This document shows positions 1 through 8,945 of a DNA stretch of 64,000 nt, one piece after another. Location: contig JAHDQO010000005.1 of the NCBI GenBank assembly GCA_018433765.1, positions 146,310 to 210,309 on the forward strand, read 5' to 3'. The stretch is from Tissierellales bacterium (GTDB taxonomy: Bacteria > Bacillota > Clostridia > Tissierellales > Sedimentibacteraceae). The notes below the pieces were generated by a model. It saw only the letters and a program-made list of their open reading frames with translations. It was not told the origin of the DNA and did not search any database. How positions within the stretch are numbered: position 1 is the stretch's first letter; the number at the start of each line of letters is the position of its first letter. The position numbers and the translations under genes are program-made.

Positions 1-191
1 CTTCTCTCATAGTGTTCATTATAAATGGAAATATTAATTGGGCATTTGGAATCATTCTTGCGCTTGGTAACAGTATAGGTGCATATTTGGGAAGCAGTTT
101 TGCAGTTAATAAAGGCGATAAATGGATAAGAATAGTTATTACAGGAGCAGTAATAGTTATGGCAGGAAAATTGTGGGGACTGTGGCTTTAG
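1..191 (+). CDS. TauE/SafE-family permease, C-terminal fragment (5' end outside window)
   Basis: An open frame runs from base 3 to a TAG at 189-191 and has no start inside the window. The 62 visible residues hold a hydrophobic segment, then GNSIGAYLGS, a short polar stretch with KGDKWIR, and a last hydrophobic helix ending in KLWGLWL. The glycine-rich GN..GA.LGS helix followed by K-G-D-..-I-R is typical of the last two helices of the TauE/SafE (former DUF81) membrane permeases, which move sulfite, sulfoacetate or other small organic anions. The substrate cannot be inferred from this piece. The gene ends 34 bases before a strong hairpin shared with the convergent amidohydrolase gene. Confidence 0.75.
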   Translation, partial: SLIVFIINGNINWAFGIILALGNSIGAYLGSSFAVNKGDKWIRIVITGAVIVMAGKLWGLWL

Positions 192-225
192 GAAATTTAA
201 AATTTAAAATGCAAAATGCAAAATT

Positions 226-252
226 AAAGAACTCGCATAATGCGAGTTCTTT
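226..252. terminator. Bidirectional terminator between convergent genes
   Basis: A perfect 12-bp stem AAAGAACTCGCA / TGCGAGTTCTTT surrounds a TAA loop. It is flanked by a second, AT-rich inverted repeat built from GCAAAATTAA and TTAATTTTGC, so the whole structure extends to roughly 200-287. It sits between the permease stop and the amidohydrolase stop. The outer arms use the AAAATGCAAAATTAAAA phrase that recurs elsewhere in the window (14361, 29480). Confidence 0.8.
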
Positions 253-276
253 CCATTAATTTTGCATTTTTAATTT

Positions 277-1443
277 TTAATTTTGCATTCTAAAGACTAT
301 TTTTCCGTTAATAATTGTCATAACTGTTTTGCAATCAATATCAGTTAATGGATTTCCTTTAAAAACTACTATATCAGCGTCTTTACCTGTTTCAATACTT
401 CCAACTCTATTATTGATATTGATTATTTCAGCGGCATTTATTGTGATAGCTTTCCAAGCTTCTTCTTCGTCTAATCCTGATTTTACTGCTAAACCTGCAC
501 ATAAACTTAAATAATGGACAGGAATTACAGGAGCATCAGTAATAATAGCGATTTTTATTCCTGCTTCATTCAAAATCTTAGGAGTTTCAAATGTTAAGTT
601 TTTTAATTCATATTTCACTTTTCCTGATAGAGATGGACCTACTAATGCACATTTTCCTTCTTTAGCAATTTCATCTGCAATAAGATGTCCTTCTGTACAG
701 TGATCTAAAGTAATATCTAAGTCAAATTCTTTGGCTATTCTAATTGCAGTAAGGATATCATCTGCCCTATGAGCATGTGCTTTTAATGGTATTTCTTTTT
801 TTAGTACAGGAATCAATGCTTCCATTTTTAAATCAAAATCAGGCATTTTTTCAGGATCATTTTTAGCTTTTTCCTTTTTATCCATATAATTTTTAGCTTT
901 ATATAAATTTTCTCTTAATAAAGCAGCAACAGCCATTCTAGTCATAGGAGTTTTGTCGTTTTTACCGTAACATCTTTTTGGATTTTCACCAAAAGCAATT
1001 TTCATACCTATAGGATTTTTTACAATCATATTATCAATTCTTTTACCATAAGTTTTTATAGCACAAGCATGTCCACCTATAATATTTGCACTCCCCGGTG
1101 CAACTACAGCTGTTGTTATTCCGCCTTTTATTGCTTCTTCGAATTCTTCGCATATTGGATTAATTCCGTCAATTGCTCTCATATGAGGAGTTATAGGATT
1201 AGTAATCTCGTTAGTGTCATCACCTTCAAAACCGATTCCTTCTTCCATAATACCTATGTGACAGTGAGCATCAATAAGTCCCGGTGTAACAATGCATCCA
1301 GAAACATCTATGACATCAGCATCTTCAGGAATTTCTAAATCTTTACCAACAGCTTTTATTATACCGTCCTCAATTAAAATTTGACCATTTTCAATGTTTG
1401 TTCCAGACATAGTTTTTACTAGTCCGTTTTTAATAAGTAACAT
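277..1443 (-). CDS. Amidohydrolase, imidazolonepropionase-like metal-dependent hydrolase
   Basis: This is a soluble cytoplasmic enzyme of the amidohydrolase superfamily (388 residues from the chosen ATG). The N-terminal composite beta-sandwich (KNGLVKTMSG..IEDGIIKAVG) leads into the first metal motif DAHCHIG near residue 60. Other expected ligands are KAHAHR near 223, LDHCTEGH near 247 and the aspartate of ITDAP near 301. The end returns to the sandwich (IETGKDADIVVFKGNP). The family hydrolyses C-N bonds in cyclic amides or dipeptide-like substrates; the exact substrate is not readable. A TTG lies one codon upstream at 1446, but ATG at 1443 is better placed behind AAGGAGATGATTTG. It is a single gene with its own terminator. 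Confidence 0.85.
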   Translation of the reverse strand: MLLIKNGLVKTMSGTNIENGQILIEDGIIKAVGKDLEIPEDADVIDVSGCIVTPGLIDAHCHIGIMEEGIGFEGDDTNEITNPITPHMRAIDGINPICEEFEEAIKGGITTAVVAPGSANIIGGHACAIKTYGKRIDNMIVKNPIGMKIAFGENPKRCYGKNDKTPMTRMAVAALLRENLYKAKNYMDKKEKAKNDPEKMPDFDLKMEALIPVLKKEIPLKAHAHRADDILTAIRIAKEFDLDITLDHCTEGHLIADEIAKEGKCALVGPSLSGKVKYELKNLTFETPKILNEAGIKIAIITDAPVIPVHYLSLCAGLAVKSGLDEEEAWKAITINAAEIININNRVGSIETGKDADIVVFKGNPLTDIDCKTVMTIINGKIVFRMQN

Positions 1444-1554
1444 CAAATCATCTCCTTTATTTCAAATAATTAACAGCTATATAAAGTATAAATTAACAAT
1501 TCCAAAATGTAAATAGGCAAAACATTAAAACTAGATTCTTAATGACAAAATGGG

Positions 1555-1583
1555 TTTAAATGAAATAAATTTTGTGATAGAAT
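1555..1583 (+). promoter_or_regulatory. Candidate sigma-A promoter for the YhaO/YhaN-like pair
   Basis: TTTAAA at 1555-1560 is followed by 17 bases and an extended minus-10, TGATAGAAT (hexamer 1578-1583). The start codon lies about 39 bases further down, behind AAAAAGGAAG. Confidence 0.45.
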
Positions 1584-1621
1584 AAAAGTGGGTAAAAATA
1601 TATAAAAAAGGAAGTAACATT

Positions 1622-2722
1622 ATGGATAATACATTTATACATACAGCGGATTTACATCTTGGATTAAAATTTCATAATAAATGGTTCAGTATAAAAGAAA
1701 GAGAAAAAAGAAGACGTGAACTGTGGGAAACTTTTGATAAAATTATCGATATTGCAGATAAAGATAAAATAAAGTATTTATTTATTTGTGGTGATTTGTT
1801 AGAAGAAGAATACTGTACTTTTGGAGACATAAAAAGGATATCTTCAAGATTAGCAGATATTAAGGACACAAGAGTTATAATAACATCAGGTAATCATGAC
1901 CCCTATGATGAAAATTCTTTGTACAAGTTTATAGATTGGTCAAATAATGTTTATATAATAGAAAGTACACAAAAAATCCAAAAAATTGAATTCAAAGATG
2001 ATAATATATGTATTTATTCTATAGGTTGGGACAAAAAAGAGGAAAACAAAGAAAAAGAAGATATTTATAAAATAAATACTGATGAAAGTAAGATAAACAT
2101 TCTTCTCTTACACTGTGATGTTATAGACAAAAATTCAAAATATTTACCTATAAATAAAGAATTAATAAAAAATAAATTTGATTATTGTGCTTTAGGTCAT
2201 ATTCACAAATTTACTGAAATTGACGAAAACATAACTTATCCGGGTACACCAGAACCTTTAGATTTTAGTGAGACAGGATCTCATGGTATTATAAAAGGTA
2301 TATTGGATAAGAACAAAATAGTCAAAGAATTTGTTACACTTGCTAAAAGGAAATTTATCATACGTGAAATTAATATAGAAGCAGACTATGATTTTAATAA
2401 AATACTTGATTTGATAAAGTATTCTGGAGATACATTTTCAAATACTAGAGACTATATAAGAATTAAATTAAAAGGAACTGTTGATAAAGATATTTCTGTA
2501 GAAGATTTAAAATATGAAGCACAGCAATTTTTTTACTATATAGAATTTGAAGACGAATTTTTATATGATTTGGATGTTGAACAAGTATCTGAACAAAACA
2601 AAGGAAATATAGTAGAAGAATATATTAAACAGTTTGAAAATTCAGCAAAACATAATAAAATTGCAAGAGAAGCTCTAAGAGTAGGACTTGAAGTACTCAT
2701 TAGGGAAAAGGTGGTCAAATAA
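1622..2722 (+). CDS. DNA repair exonuclease of the SbcD/YhaO metallophosphoesterase type
   Basis: This 366-residue calcineurin-like phosphoesterase carries all the metal-binding blocks in order: HTADLHLGL (residues 7-15), GDLLE, GNHDPYD, LLHCD and GHIHKF. A C-terminal extension of about 120 residues follows, as in YhaO of Bacillus. The gene ends in TAATG, so its stop overlaps the start of the large ATPase gene by one base, which implies translational coupling. By family knowledge such pairs act as Mre11/Rad50-like nuclease-ATPase complexes on DNA ends or hairpins. It is distinct from the true sbcD at 19 kb: it is shorter and has the LHCD variant of the fourth motif. The product class is firm; the cellular role is inferred. 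Confidence 0.87.
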   Translation: MDNTFIHTADLHLGLKFHNKWFSIKEREKRRRELWETFDKIIDIADKDKIKYLFICGDLLEEEYCTFGDIKRISSRLADIKDTRVIITSGNHDPYDENSLYKFIDWSNNVYIIESTQKIQKIEFKDDNICIYSIGWDKKEENKEKEDIYKINTDESKINILLLHCDVIDKNSKYLPINKELIKNKFDYCALGHIHKFTEIDENITYPGTPEPLDFSETGSHGIIKGILDKNKIVKEFVTLAKRKFIIREINIEADYDFNKILDLIKYSGDTFSNTRDYIRIKLKGTVDKDISVEDLKYEAQQFFYYIEFEDEFLYDLDVEQVSEQNKGNIVEEYIKQFENSAKHNKIAREALRVGLEVLIREKVVK

Positions 2723-5442
2723 TGCACATTAAAGAACTTAATATACTATCATTCGGGAAGTTTAAAAATAAAAAAATAAATTTTAACAATGGCTTAAATC
2801 TAATTTATGGTGAAAATGAGGCTGGCAAGAGTACCATGCATAGGTTTATTGAAGCCATGTTTTATGGGTTATATATACCAAATAAAAAAAATAAAATCTT
2901 AGATAGAGCATATTATAAATATTTACCATGGAACAGTGATACTTACAAAGGAATGTTAAAATATTCTTATGGTAGAGATACATTTAGGATAGAAAGAAAC
3001 TTTTTAAAAGAAAAAGAAGATATAAAAGTACATAACGAGCAAACAGGTAAGGACATAAGTAATAAAATTAAATATAACAAGAAAACAAGATTAATAGAAC
3101 CAGGAGTTAATTTTTTTGGGATGAATCATACTGTTTTTAGTAATACTATTAGTATTGGACAACTTAACAGTAAAACAGATGAAGAACTTATCAAAGAAGT
3201 AAAAGATAAAATAATAAACTTAAGTAAATCAAAAGACGAGTCAATATCAATTAAAAATGTTTTGGGTGAACTACAAAAGAAAAAAGATGAGATTGGCACT
3301 AAGAATAGAAAGAAAAGTCCTTTAGGACAATCAGTATTGAGATACAATAAACTAAAAGAAGAAAAAGATGAAATAACAAAAACTAAAAAATATGTATTTG
3401 ATAGAGCAAAAGAAATTAAACAATTAAAAGATCAATTAACTGTAATTGAAAATGGTATAAAAAGTGCTAATGAAATTTTGAAACAGCAGGAAGATGCATA
3501 TACAAAAAACAAATACGAAAAAGCTAAGAAATTAGTTGAAGATATAACAATACTAGATAAACAAATAAAAAGTAATGATAAAAATAATGAAGTTAGTTCA
3601 GAAGACTATGAGGAAGCAATAAAAGTTATTTCTGTATTGGAACAGCTGAATAATGATAATAATGAAATAAAAAGCAATGTTAATAGAACAAAAGAAAAAA
3701 TTGAAAAATTAAATAGTTCTATAATAGGTGAAAATTTAGAAAGTGATGATATAAGTAGACTCAATTCAAGATATCAATTATATAAGATAAATATTGATAA
3801 AATAAATGCATTAGATAAAAAAATTAAATTAGGATTAAAACATTTAGATGAATTTAAAGAAGCTAGTATAATTCAATTCTTAGAAACATATACAGCAGTT
3901 ATTAGAAATAATAGCAATATTAAAAACTTTGAAAAGATGATAGATTCTAATATTGAAAAAATTCTAGATAAAAGAATAAAGCAAGAGAAAAATAGAAGAC
4001 TTGTTAATACTTTGTTAGGAATACTGCTTGGGGCAGGTTCTTTATCGTCAATATATGCTGCATATTATTTTCAAAATAATATATATTATTTAGGTGCAAT
4101 AGCAATAATTTTATCAATTAAATTTTTTGCAGTTTCTTCTAGAAATAAGAATTTGATCAAAGAATTAAATAAAGAAATAAAAAATACAATAGACGAACAA
4201 ATAACTTTAGAGAAAGATATAAACAATCTTAAAGAAGAAAACAGAAGTATATTACAAAAATATGGTTGTAACAATTTAGATTCATTTACAAGCAAATATA
4301 TTGAATATGTAGGTAAGAAAAAAGTATTCGATGAAAAGAAAAAATTATTAGATTTTGACAAGGAAGAATTAAAAAATGCGACAAGAAATAATAAGATAAT
4401 CTCAAATGAAATTTTAGATATACTCAAAACATTTGACTGTCATGAATTAACTAATCAAAATATAGAAAAAGCTAATAGATTATTTAAAGAAAGAAATCAT
4501 ACATTAGATGAAATGGAAAAAGAAGAAACACTGCTTAATGATTTCGAGAAAAGATATGAAAAACTTAATAGAGATATAAAATTTGAAAATCAAAGATTTA
4601 ATATAATTCTTAATAAGAATAATGTAAAAAGTATCACTGAATTTAAAGATACACTAGAAAAAAATAAATTTATTCAGAAAAAATTACAGGAAAGAAAAAA
4701 TAAAAAATTATTACTTGAAAATCTACTAGATAAAGGTAGCTTTGAAGAACTTGAAAAAAAATCAAAATCTATTACTAAGTTAAATAAATCAGCATGCGAT
4801 ATAGATAAAGAAAAGATACTAGAACTTTTGGAATCAGAAAATGAGAAAGCTAAAAAGTTGAGAGATGGTATATCTAAAATTTATGGAGAAGTAGAAAAGT
4901 TAGAAAATCAATATAGAAATTTAGCAGATGTAGAAGATGAAATACAATATTATGAAGAAAAAATAGCTATGTATGAAGATAAAATAGAAGCAATAAATAT
5001 GGCTAATAAGAAAATAGTTGATATTTCTAATAATATACATAATAATTTCGTTCCAACGTTGAATAAATCTATTAGTGAAAATTTTTCTTATATTACAAAT
5101 GGAAAATATAAAGAAATAAAAATAAATGATAATATGGATGTAACTATAATTGAGCCAATGAATGAACAAATGATAAAGATAGATTCTTTAAGTGGTGGAA
5201 CCATAGATCAAATATATTTTGCACTTAGATTTAGTTTAAGCAATTTAATGAGTAGCAATTCTAATGTTCCAATTATTTTAGATGATAGTTTTGCTCAATA
5301 TGATAGAAATAGGTTAGGTAAATCTCTTGATATGATTTATAAAGAAAGCAGTAATAGGCAGATATTACTTTTTACATGTCAAAAAAGAGAAATACAAGTG
5401 GCAAACCAATTAGGATTAAAATATAATTATGTAGAACTTTGA
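2722..5442 (+). CDS. SMC-like ATPase of the YhaN type, partner of the upstream nuclease
   Basis: The 906-residue protein begins with an ABC-type head: IKELNILSFGKF and the Walker A GENEAGKST at residues 30-38. Long coiled coils rich in K, E, I and N follow. Between residues about 425 and 472 there are two hydrophobic segments (LLGILLGAGSLSSIYAAYYF and YYLGAIAIILSIKFFAV), the central membrane hairpin expected of YhaN in place of a zinc hook; no CxxC hook is visible. The C-terminal head has the signature LSGGT and the Walker B PIILDDSFAQYD. The start overlaps the nuclease stop. The complex is therefore predicted to be membrane-tethered. The following gene starts 88 bases on, after a repeat copy. 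Confidence 0.85.
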   Translation: MHIKELNILSFGKFKNKKINFNNGLNLIYGENEAGKSTMHRFIEAMFYGLYIPNKKNKILDRAYYKYLPWNSDTYKGMLKYSYGRDTFRIERNFLKEKEDIKVHNEQTGKDISNKIKYNKKTRLIEPGVNFFGMNHTVFSNTISIGQLNSKTDEELIKEVKDKIINLSKSKDESISIKNVLGELQKKKDEIGTKNRKKSPLGQSVLRYNKLKEEKDEITKTKKYVFDRAKEIKQLKDQLTVIENGIKSANEILKQQEDAYTKNKYEKAKKLVEDITILDKQIKSNDKNNEVSSEDYEEAIKVISVLEQLNNDNNEIKSNVNRTKEKIEKLNSSIIGENLESDDISRLNSRYQLYKINIDKINALDKKIKLGLKHLDEFKEASIIQFLETYTAVIRNNSNIKNFEKMIDSNIEKILDKRIKQEKNRRLVNTLLGILLGAGSLSSIYAAYYFQNNIYYLGAIAIILSIKFFAVSSRNKNLIKELNKEIKNTIDEQITLEKDINNLKEENRSILQKYGCNNLDSFTSKYIEYVGKKKVFDEKKKLLDFDKEELKNATRNNKIISNEILDILKTFDCHELTNQNIEKANRLFKERNHTLDEMEKEETLLNDFEKRYEKLNRDIKFENQRFNIILNKNNVKSITEFKDTLEKNKFIQKKLQERKNKKLLLENLLDKGSFEELEKKSKSITKLNKSACDIDKEKILELLESENEKAKKLRDGISKIYGEVEKLENQYRNLADVEDEIQYYEEKIAMYEDKIEAINMANKKIVDISNNIHNNFVPTLNKSISENFSYITNGKYKEIKINDNMDVTIIEPMNEQMIKIDSLSGGTIDQIYFALRFSLSNLMSSNSNVPIILDDSFAQYDRNRLGKSLDMIYKESSNRQILLFTCQKREIQVANQLGLKYNYVEL

Positions 5443-5476
5443 TTCACCACAGAAAAACACGGAAGGACACGGAAAA
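5443..5476 (-). repeat. CCGTG intergenic repeat module, minus orientation
   Basis: Read on the minus strand this is TTCCGTGTCC then TTCCGTGTTTTT then CTGTGGTGAA. It is the only minus-oriented copy of a module seen in plus orientation at about ten other gaps (for example 18956-18990 and 44757-44790). Confidence 0.7.
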
Positions 5477-5529
5477 GTGCTTCTCACCTATTAAAGAGAT
5501 AAGAAGATAATTAAAAGTGGAGTTTATTT

Positions 5530-6222
5530 ATGAAGGTTTTTGCAATAGCAGATTTACATATGGATAATAAAAAAGAAAAGCCAATGGATATATTCGGAGA
5601 CAATTGGAAAAACCATGAGGAACGTATATTTGATTCATGGCAGAGAAAAGTTAATAATGATGATTTAGTCCTAATACCAGGTGATATTTCCTGGGCAATG
5701 AACTTAGAAGGAGCATCAGAAGATTTAAAAAAAATAGACGGACTTTCTGGGAAAAAAGTCATGATTCGGGGAAATCACGATTATTGGTGGGCTACTAAAT
5801 CAAAACTTGATAAATTGGATATGAAAACTATAGTTTTCTTAAAAAATGATAGTTTTGTAATAAATAATATAGGTATATTTGGCACTCGAGGCTGGATATC
5901 TCGTGATGATAGAGAATTTAGCGAAAATGACGAAAAAATATTTAAAAGAGAATTAATGAGATTAGAAAATTCACTATTGAGCATTAATCAAAAAGTAAAA
6001 ACTAAAATAGCAATGGTACACTTTCCTCCATTTTTCGCAACAGGGGAAACTAATGAATTTGTTGACGTGATGAAAGAATATAACATTGATATATGTTTGT
6101 ATGGACATCTGCACGGAGAAGGACATAACAATATTAAGGAAGGTGTAATAAATGATGTAGAATTTCACTGTGTATCATCAGATTATTTGGACTTTAACCT
6201 TAAAGAAATAAAAGAATTATGA
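5530..6222 (+). CDS. Metallophosphoesterase (calcineurin-like), function unknown
   Basis: This is a compact 230-residue phosphoesterase with no extra domain. Visible motifs are IADLHMD at the N-terminus, PGDISWAMN near residue 57, RGNHDYWW near 78, MVHFPP near 163 and YGHLHG near 194. The GDISWAMNLE block marks a small family common in Firmicutes and often annotated only as metallophosphoesterase or serine/threonine phosphatase-like. The SD is AGTGGAG, seven bases before the ATG. Its position after the YhaO/YhaN-like pair could mean co-transcription, but the gap contains a repeat module, so this is uncertain. Substrates may be phosphoesters of nucleotides or protein; nothing in the sequence decides. 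Confidence 0.8.
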   Translation: MKVFAIADLHMDNKKEKPMDIFGDNWKNHEERIFDSWQRKVNNDDLVLIPGDISWAMNLEGASEDLKKIDGLSGKKVMIRGNHDYWWATKSKLDKLDMKTIVFLKNDSFVINNIGIFGTRGWISRDDREFSENDEKIFKRELMRLENSLLSINQKVKTKIAMVHFPPFFATGETNEFVDVMKEYNIDICLYGHLHGEGHNNIKEGVINDVEFHCVSSDYLDFNLKEIKEL

Positions 6223-6246
6223 TAAATAAAAGTAAAGGGAAATTTC

Positions 6247-6275
6247 TTGACAAATTTGTACTATTGAGGTAATAT
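6247..6275 (+). promoter_or_regulatory. Sigma-A promoter of the ZTP-riboswitch operon
   Basis: TTGACA at 6247-6252, a 17-base spacer and TAATAT at 6270-6275 make a near-consensus promoter. A start near 6282 gives a leader of about 200 bases before the first gene, and that leader contains the riboswitch. Confidence 0.8.
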
Positions 6276-6354
6276 ATAGCGTAAACTATTAATTTTAAAA
6301 ATAATTGAGTGGTTTACATGTTTACTGCATCATTAAAATTTAATTTATGGTATT

Positions 6355-6457
6355 TAAATCGTTATACGACTGACGGAAGTGGAATTAACCACATGAAGTA
6401 TATCGATTAACTAGCCGACCGTCTGGGCAAATAGCCCAATGCGTTCGGCTATTTTTT
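6355..6457 (+). promoter_or_regulatory. ZTP (pfl) riboswitch with intrinsic terminator
   Basis: The architecture of the ZMP/ZTP-sensing pfl RNA can be read directly. P1 is ATCGTTATAC (6358-6367) with GTATATCGAT (6398-6407). The J1/2 stretch GACTGACGGAA contains ACGG (6373-6376), which can pair with CCGT (6419-6422) as the class pseudoknot. P2 is GTGG/CCAC around AATTAA (6379-6392). The conserved 3' block GCCGACCGTCTGGGCA (6414-6429) carries P3, GGGC/GCCC. The alternative hairpin TAGCCGA (6412-6418) with TTCGGCTA (6444-6451) followed by TTTTTT is an intrinsic terminator that competes with the aptamer. Known members of the class turn genes on when ZTP/ZMP rises, which signals 10-formyl-folate shortage. 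Confidence 0.88.
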
Positions 6458-6481
6458 ATTTAGAAAGGAGTATATAATATT

Positions 6482-7279
6482 ATGCAATTATTTGAGGTGA
6501 GTAATAAATTAGTAAATGAATATCCTATCGTAATCAGCATTCCACACAGTGGAACTTTAATACCACAGAATATACGCAATAGGATGATAGAGTCAATCAT
6601 ATTACCAAACATGGATTGGTATCTACCAGAGTTGTATTCATTTATTCCCGATATGGGAATCACAGTAATAAAGTCAAACATAAGTCGTTATGTTGTGGAT
6701 TTGAACCGAAGTCTTGATGATAGTGACTATACAGGGGGATACCACAGCTTGGTATATCAACGAACAACATTTGACCGAGGAATGTATAAGATTCCTTTAA
6801 ATGAAGATGAAATTAAGCAACGTATTGAAATGTATTACTTGCCATATCACTATGAATTGGAACAACTTTTACGAGAAAAATTAACGAAGTTTCCAAAGGT
6901 TTATTTACTTGATATGCATAGCTTCTTTGCTGATTTTTATGGTAAGCCAAATGGTGATGTTATTTTATCTAATCGGGATCATGAAACATCGTCACCTCAA
7001 ACAATGAGTGTACTTAGTAACAATCTAACATCAGAAGGATATATTGTTACAGAAAATTTAATAAAGGGTGGACATATAACAAGTGGTTACAAAAAGATAT
7101 TTGGTAAAGATATTGAATGCATACAAATGGAACTGCGCTATACTGTCTATTTAGAAAAACGATATTTTGGTGAAGAAGAGGTTAATAAATGGGATGATGT
7201 CCTGTTTTCTTGTGCTCAGCAAAAGCTTAAAAATGTATTTAAAAATACTTTTGAAGCATATCGGCAAAAAATTCAATAA
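6482..7279 (+). CDS. N-formylglutamate amidohydrolase-family protein under ZTP-riboswitch control
   Basis: This is a 265-residue member of the FGase/HutG zinc hydrolase family. Diagnostic blocks are ISIPHSGTLIP near the N-terminus, RYVVDLNRS, LLDMHSFFADF around residue 142, and the end motif ELRYTVYLEKRY. Family members deformylate N-formylglutamate, usually at the end of histidine breakdown, but no hut genes are nearby. Instead the gene is behind a ZTP riboswitch and 11 bases before a folate transporter gene, so a role in folate or one-carbon salvage is more likely (inference). The SD is AAAGGAG at 6464-6470. Eleven of twelve arginines use CGN codons while neighbours use almost only AGA, a sign of recent transfer. 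Confidence 0.85.
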   Translation: MQLFEVSNKLVNEYPIVISIPHSGTLIPQNIRNRMIESIILPNMDWYLPELYSFIPDMGITVIKSNISRYVVDLNRSLDDSDYTGGYHSLVYQRTTFDRGMYKIPLNEDEIKQRIEMYYLPYHYELEQLLREKLTKFPKVYLLDMHSFFADFYGKPNGDVILSNRDHETSSPQTMSVLSNNLTSEGYIVTENLIKGGHITSGYKKIFGKDIECIQMELRYTVYLEKRYFGEEEVNKWDDVLFSCAQQKLKNVFKNTFEAYRQKIQ

Positions 7280-7290
7280 GGAGATTTTTA

Positions 7291-7797
7291 ATGAGAAAAA
7301 ATTCAGTACATAAAATAGTGTTCATAGGTTTACTTATAGGCTTACAGGTTATTTTGTCACGTTTTTTATCAATAGCAACGCCTATTGTTAAAATAGGTTT
7401 TTCTTTTTTGCCTGTAGTAATTACAGCTATTATGTATGGACCAATTTATGCGGGGATCGGCTCGGCCCTTGGTGACTTTTTAGGTTCTATGCTATTTCCA
7501 ATAGCAAAGTTTTTCCCAGGGTTTACATTTTCATCATTTCTATCAGGCGTAGTTTATGGCATTTTTTTGCATAATAAACCAAAACAAATGTGGCGTGTTC
7601 TTTGTGCAGTTTTTATAGTAAATGTTGCTATAAACCTGTTCTTAAATACATTTTGGTTGTATATAATTTATGGACAAGGTTTTCTAGCATTAATGCCAAC
7701 AAGAGTCATTCAAAATTTAATAATGATACTTGTTAAGGTCGTTACCATATGGAATATTTGTTATAGATCAAAATTGGGGTCAGGCTTGACAAGTTGA
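7291..7797 (+). CDS. folT: Folate-type ECF transporter S component
   Basis: This integral membrane protein of 168 residues has about five or six hydrophobic helices. The pattern KIVFIGLLIGLQVILSRFLS, then KIGFSFLPVVITAIMYGP, then GALGDFLGS-like ASALGDFLGSMLFP matches the S subunits of energy-coupling factor vitamin transporters, and the FLP/GDFLGS pair is typical of the folate-specific FolT branch. It would bind folate or a derivative outside the cell and needs the shared EcfAA'T module, which is not encoded here. It is co-transcribed with the amidohydrolase gene from the riboswitch-controlled promoter, and the SD is AAGGAG. A clear terminator follows. Substrate assignment rests on both sequence pattern and riboswitch context. 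Confidence 0.82.
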   Translation: MRKNSVHKIVFIGLLIGLQVILSRFLSIATPIVKIGFSFLPVVITAIMYGPIYAGIGSALGDFLGSMLFPIAKFFPGFTFSSFLSGVVYGIFLHNKPKQMWRVLCAVFIVNVAINLFLNTFWLYIIYGQGFLALMPTRVIQNLIMILVKVVTIWNICYRSKLGSGLTS

Positions 7798-7804
7798 CGA
7801 ATCA

Positions 7805-7836
7805 AAACTGCTGCATTATGCAGCAGTTTATTTTTT
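7805..7836 (+). terminator. Rho-independent terminator after folT
   Basis: An 11-bp perfect stem AAACTGCTGCA / TGCAGCAGTTT with a TTA loop is followed by ATTTTTT. It closes the ZTP-controlled operon. Confidence 0.92.
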
Positions 7837-7985
7837 GTAGTATTAAGACCCTTTTTATTTGCTGCATATTATCAAATTAAAAGAAAAAAGTTCTAAGATA
7901 TATTGTAAAATAATATAGTTTACGGTAAAATTATGTATTGTATCAATTAATAGGCTATAAAATTTCACGAAAGGAAGAATGTATA

Positions 7986-8945
7986 ATGAATTTAGTAGAG
8001 CTTAATCAAAAAGTTAAAGGAAATGTTTCTAAAGTTATGGTTGGATGTGATGAAGTAGTAGAGTTAATTTTAACATCCATTTTAGTTTCGGGACATGTTT
8101 TATTAGAGGATGTTCCAGGATTAGGAAAAACTATGCTTGCAAGGAGTCTTTCAAAAACAATTGATGCAGAATTTAAAAGAATACAGTTCACTCCAGATTT
8201 ACTTCCATCGGATTTAATAGGTATAAATTATTATAATCAAAAAAAAGGAGAATTTGAATTCAAGAGAGGACCGTTGTTTAGTCAAATAGTGTTAGCAGAC
8301 GAAATAAACAGAGCTACACCAAGAACTCAATCAAGCCTACTAGAAGCAATGGCAGAAAATCAAATAACAGTTGACGGAAAGTCATATAAATTAGAGCAGC
8401 CATTTTTAGTAATAGCTACTCAAAATCCAGTAGAAAGTCAAGGTACATTTGCATTACCAGAAGCACAGCTTGATAGATTCATGATGAAACTTTCTATAGG
8501 TTATCTTGAAAAAGATCAAGAGAAAGATATTATAAAAAAACATGGGAATAGTAGTCCACTTATTCAGCTTAAAAGTATAATAAGTTGTGAAGATATAATT
8601 AAAGCAAGACAAAGTTATAAAAAAGTATATTTTAGTGATACGGTTATGGATTATATGCTTGAAATAATTAATGAAACAAGAATAAGCACAAACATTATAT
8701 TAGGTATTAGTCCTAGAGGCTCGTTAGGCATGTATAAATGCTGTAAAGCGTATGCAGGATTAAAAGGAAGAGATTATGTCTTACCTGATGATGTAAAATA
8801 TCTAGCTAACTATATCTTACCTCATAGAATGATAGTAAAAGGACAAGGGTTTACTTCAGAAAATACACCTCAAAAAGAAATAGAAAAGATTATGAATAGA
8901 GTAAAGGTTCCTACAGAGAGTTTTAATAAAAAAAGAAATGAGTAA
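7986..8945 (+). CDS. MoxR-family AAA+ ATPase
   Basis: This is a cytoplasmic 319-residue AAA_3 ATPase from the chosen start. Walker A is PGLGKTMLARS, Walker B is VLADEINRATPRTQSSLLEAM, sensor 1 is ATQNPVE, and the arginine-containing sensor 2 region is SPRGSLGMY. MoxR proteins act as chaperones that activate or insert metal in partner proteins, often vWA-like ones. ATG 7986 is preferred over an upstream in-frame start at 7938 because GAAAGGAAG lies just before it and the protein then begins MNLVELNQK as relatives do. It heads a typical three-gene cluster with DUF58 and DUF4129 genes; a hairpin repeat lies before the second gene. Confidence 0.9.
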   Translation: MNLVELNQKVKGNVSKVMVGCDEVVELILTSILVSGHVLLEDVPGLGKTMLARSLSKTIDAEFKRIQFTPDLLPSDLIGINYYNQKKGEFEFKRGPLFSQIVLADEINRATPRTQSSLLEAMAENQITVDGKSYKLEQPFLVIATQNPVESQGTFALPEAQLDRFMMKLSIGYLEKDQEKDIIKKHGNSSPLIQLKSIISCEDIIKARQSYKKVYFSDTVMDYMLEIINETRISTNIILGISPRGSLGMYKCCKAYAGLKGRDYVLPDDVKYLANYILPHRMIVKGQGFTSENTPQKEIEKIMNRVKVPTESFNKKRNE

